NCBI GenBank assembly: GCA_030374805.1
Contig: JARGSG010000225.1
Location: 310,001 to 374,000 of the forward strand
Reading direction: 5' to 3'
Length of the DNA stretch: 64,000 nucleotides
Source of the DNA: Gracilaria gracilis
Lineage: Eukaryota > Rhodophyta > Florideophyceae > Gracilariales > Gracilariaceae
Shown: in pieces, positions 61,192 to 64,000 of the stretch
How positions within the stretch are numbered: position 1 is the first letter of the stretch
Layout: each line of letters starts with the position of its first letter
Made by a program: the position numbers and the translations under genes
Notes under the pieces: model-generated
Databases searched by the model: none
Told to the model about the DNA's origin: nothing
What the model saw: only the letters and a program-made list of their open reading frames with translations

Positions 61192-63366
61192 TCAGCAGGG
61201 GCTCCAGCACGCGTACTCTACGTTCTCAACAATTGTAACCGGCTCTTCAGGTTCTACCTTCCCAATGGCGTTGGTCGTGTCAGGTACCGTTTGAACTCTT
61301 GCATTAAATCGCTTTCCTTCTGCTGAGTTATCTCTCTGCATGAATAGAGCAGACAGAGCAGGGGCTGCTGTTGGGGCCGGATCCAGGTCTTTTTCAATTT
61401 CCGCAGGTGTGAGAGCTCTGCCAGGGTAACAAAAGGCGTCCGAATCGGGTGACCACGGTGTCATTGACGCTGCAAATTGGTCAAAGAAGTGCAGGCAGTG
61501 CACGTAGATACCAGACATGATGAACTTCTCGTACCGTACAACTTTGTTCGTCTCAAGATCAAAAGTCGCCCACTGGGCAGCTCCGACTCGACTGCCTCGC
61601 AGCGATGTGAGAAATAATAGCTTGGAGGAATCGGGGCTCCAGAAAAACGCGAGCACCCTTGTGTATGGAGTGCTGAGGATGATGTCGGCCTCACTCTGAA
61701 TCTTTTTCAAACGATTCGGTTGGGATGATTCTGCAACGGAGTCCGGCGAGAAATCGCCAGTGCAGAGCGTGAGCTCGTCTGCACCTGTGGTAGGATTAGC
61801 AACAAGCGTGGCCAGATATTGTCCATTCGGTGATAGCTTGAACGCCATGATTCCTGCAAAGCGGGCAATCACTCGCTTTAGTTGTGGATTATCGACGTCG
61901 CACATCACAAGACGGTTGGCCATACTTTCCGTGACGTATGGTTCACTCCAATGTTGATCGCGAATTGCTGATGGCCTTTTAGGCAGCAGACGGCGGATTT
62001 TCTCCTTTATCTGGTCATCTTCTTCTTCTTCATCCACAGTAGCACTTGGTAGGGCTTCATCCTTTGGAGTTTCGGACTCAGACTTTCTGGTCTTCGGTGC
62101 CAGACCGAGAGACTCAGCGCCCTTGCGCAAAACGCTTTCCAGTAGAGAAGTACTGTTGGTGAGAAACTTTTCGAATGCTTCGGCCCGATCAGCTTCTGTT
62201 TTGTCATTATCCTTCTCTTCTGCTTGCTTTTGCAACTTCTCTGGGCTGGTCTTGTTTCGCACAGGAGCTTGACTTCGAGTAGAATCTGTTGTAGCAGGTC
62301 TATCTCTTTCTACAAACAAGACAACTTCCCTTCCGTCTTTGCCAGCGTTTGGATGCCACTGTGGAGCGCCAAAAGAACCTGCTTTTGTAGTCATACATTT
62401 GTGCTCACTGTCAAATGAGCTGATGGGAACTAGAGCCACTTTTGACTTATCTCCCATATGCACAATAGTCTTGTTTGAATCACGTGGGCAAATGTCGTAA
62501 AGAAAAGGATGTCCCGTAGCCACTGGCCCAGTAACTGTGTCCATATCAAGACCACCGCCTCCTGGCGGAGCGACAACCTGAATAGCTGATAAGGCAACTG
62601 TAGTTGTCGAGGTTCCAGGACCGTTCGATAGAAGTGTGAGACGGCGACCATCTGGGCTCCAAAAGTAAAAGAATGGCGGCTTGGCGAACGGGACGGAGCG
62701 AACAACGCTGCCGTCAAAGGCATTCATGACAATAATTTTGGCAGAACTATCCGCAATAGCCACTCCTCTGCCGAGTCTGCTCAAGTCTATGCTGAAGGAT
62801 ATCTCCGTGACAGCAACAAAATCGCCACTTGGTGACCACGTGGGTTGCAGGTACACTCTTGGAGGTGCATTCTTCTCCGATACTTGAGGAACTAGTCCCA
62901 ATTGCACGGCGCCGTCCCTAGACACAGTGGCGGCGCGCAGTGCCTTGTCTGGCTCAGCACGACCGCGAAGAACTATGATACGGTCAACACGCCTTCCAGC
63001 ATCTCGCCTTGAAAAGCGCTCGGTCAGTGCTGCAAGCTCATCACGTAGACGAGCAGCATCAAGGAAGCACTCGTTGTCGACAGCAGCCTGCAGCTCGGCG
63101 CGCTTGGCGAGCAGCGGATCAGAGGTACGGGCAGCTTGCAGGGCATCGCGCAAACTCGCGGCGTCCGAGTAGCGCTCCTGAAGAATAGCTGCAGCAAGGG
63201 CGCGTTCAAGTCTGAGTAGGCGCTCCTGTGTGGGGACGCCGACGGATTCCCGTAGCTCGCGGCGAGAGGACATGCACACAACGCTTGGACGGCTTTGCGT
63301 ACACTGAATACGCGGGCGACGAAGGGGGGTTGGACGAAGCGGAGGGAGGAAAGCGGCAGGAGCCAT
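61192..63366 (-). CDS. Plastid-targeted UVR-motif protein with TolB/WD40-like beta-propeller
   Basis: Protein of 724 residues. The N-terminus (MAPAAFLPPLRPTPLRRPRI and on to VVCMSSRREL) is Pro/Arg/Ser-rich with a VCM-type site, fitting a plastid transit peptide. Two UVR-like helical motifs follow (LERALAAAILQERYSDAASL, about 54-73, and LQAAVDNECFLDAARLRDEL, about 92-111). From about 165 on, repeated blades such as PTWSPSGDFVAVTEISF, FYFWSPDGRRLTLLS, AFKLSPNGQYLATLVANP and LAFFWSPDSSKLLFLTS indicate a TolB/WD40-like propeller. A Lys/Glu-rich linker (about 370-450) splits it. UVR motifs mediate contacts with partners such as Clp components or nucleotide-excision proteins. Function is unknown. 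The ATG at 63364-63366 is followed immediately by the transit-like sequence. GGTATCTATATCC on the minus strand near 63405-63417 may be the promoter. Confidence 0.85.
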   Translation of the reverse strand: MAPAAFLPPLRPTPLRRPRIQCTQSRPSVVCMSSRRELRESVGVPTQERLLRLERALAAAILQERYSDAASLRDALQAARTSDPLLAKRAELQAAVDNECFLDAARLRDELAALTERFSRRDAGRRVDRIIVLRGRAEPDKALRAATVSRDGAVQLGLVPQVSEKNAPPRVYLQPTWSPSGDFVAVTEISFSIDLSRLGRGVAIADSSAKIIVMNAFDGSVVRSVPFAKPPFFYFWSPDGRRLTLLSNGPGTSTTTVALSAIQVVAPPGGGGLDMDTVTGPVATGHPFLYDICPRDSNKTIVHMGDKSKVALVPISSFDSEHKCMTTKAGSFGAPQWHPNAGKDGREVVLFVERDRPATTDSTRSQAPVRNKTSPEKLQKQAEEKDNDKTEADRAEAFEKFLTNSTSLLESVLRKGAESLGLAPKTRKSESETPKDEALPSATVDEEEEDDQIKEKIRRLLPKRPSAIRDQHWSEPYVTESMANRLVMCDVDNPQLKRVIARFAGIMAFKLSPNGQYLATLVANPTTGADELTLCTGDFSPDSVAESSQPNRLKKIQSEADIILSTPYTRVLAFFWSPDSSKLLFLTSLRGSRVGAAQWATFDLETNKVVRYEKFIMSGIYVHCLHFFDQFAASMTPWSPDSDAFCYPGRALTPAEIEKDLDPAPTAAPALSALFMQRDNSAEGKRFNARVQTVPDTTNAIGKVEPEEPVTIVENVEYACWSPC

Positions 63367-64000
63367 TTCGGCGGCGGTCGGCGAAGCGGAGGAGAGGGAG
63401 ACGCGGATATAGATACCTTCGTAGACAAGCTTGTGACGGTGGAACGGGAGCGGAGGTCGGGCGGATGTAGGCAGCCAACTCAGCGCGTGCTTGGCGCAAG
63501 CGATCTGCGAGGTGCGGAGCGTGTTGATTCGGACGCGAGCGCTGTTCTGTGTGCAGAATGCGTTTGTACCCTTGTACGGACTCCGTACGTGTAATTACGC
63601 GCTGAGATCATCTGGATGGTCATCAGATCTGAGATATGCCCCGTCAACGCTCTGCCCCGGCGATTTTAGCATTCCGCCTCTCTCATCCATTCTCAGGATT
63701 CCCATGACGGAATATGTACAGCGGGTAGCGCTCAAACTTGAACACCTTTGCAGTGTTTTTGACGCCTAGAAAAAGCCAGAGAAGCTTATAACGTGAAGCC
63801 TTGGTTACGCCTTGAGTGGAAACATGCGAATCATATGACAATACTCTTGCCTTCTCAGGGGGCAAGAATCCGAAGAACAACACGAAGACTGACCGGGTTG
63901 AACACGGTCCAGTACAAACACAAAAACTAATTACACACATTGAACGCATTTACTGTTTCACTCAACAACGGTATCCTGTAACCCAATAAAATCATGTTCT
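63367..64000. other. Right-edge non-coding region
   Basis: Promoter and upstream region of the UVR-propeller gene. I see no further gene before the window ends. Confidence 0.45.

Noticed and set aside
1-64000. CRISPR arrays, rRNA genes, tRNA genes, retroelement polyproteins
   Set aside because: I looked for regularly spaced repeats, conserved rRNA segments, tRNA T-arm motifs and reverse transcriptase or integrase motifs and found none that could be supported by eye. A tRNA search program could still reveal one.

Overview
This 64 kb window is nuclear DNA of a photosynthetic eukaryote, most likely a unicellular red alga of the Porphyridium type. That assignment is inference. What supports it: plastid-type proteins (an ABC1-family kinase with a cyanobacterial-style core, a Toc34-like import GTPase, probable transit peptides), general eukaryotic proteins (SYS1, Cdc73, CK1, C2H2 zinc fingers), very few introns (two well-supported GT-AG introns among about 18 protein genes), TATA-like boxes, and extremely GC-rich blocks alternating with AT-richer spacers. 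No CRISPR array, rRNA, convincing tRNA or intact transposon was seen. Coding starts were chosen at real ATG codons.

Layout. 0.6-7.3 kb: ABC1K kinase (-) divergent from a plastid-type HNH protein (+), a seven-TM protein (+) whose first exon lies behind a 131-nt intron, and a two-finger C2H2 factor (-) with an intron inside the first finger. 8.5-13.4 kb: an S-adenosylmethionine decarboxylase fused to an ornithine-decarboxylase-like domain (-), preceded by a 52-codon upstream ORF resembling the conserved plant AdoMetDC uORF, and divergent from an RNase III-domain protein (+). 13.4-16.3 kb: gene-poor, with perfect palindromes. 16.3-26.1 kb: an unrecognised low-complexity protein (-), a five-finger C2H2 factor (-), Toc34-like GTPase (+), SYS1 (-), and a GT4 glycosyltransferase (+). 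27-33 kb: a long foldback hairpin, Cdc73 (-), and a large secreted malectin/PKD/IPT/sugar-dehydrogenase-propeller protein (-). 33-43 kb: mostly non-coding, with a methyltransferase relic, a candidate small secreted protein, a decayed ankyrin gene and its intact tandem neighbour (-). 43-49.8 kb: a larger paralogue of the malectin/propeller protein (+) and a CK1-like kinase (-). 49.8-55.3 kb: gene-poor, with a duplicated 170-bp element. 55.3-63.4 kb: a small probably myristoylated protein (-), a PH-like/kinase protein (-), a type-II-membrane glycosyltransferase with apparent 5' frameshifts (+), and a plastid UVR-motif/beta-propeller protein (-).

The most notable locus is 8.5-11.0 kb. The AdoMetDC half keeps its catalytic residues. 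The ODC-like half has lost several pyridoxal-phosphate residues and looks like a pseudoenzyme. The leader carries a peptide uORF whose core matches the land-plant polyamine-sensing uORF. Together they suggest polyamine control at both translational and protein level.
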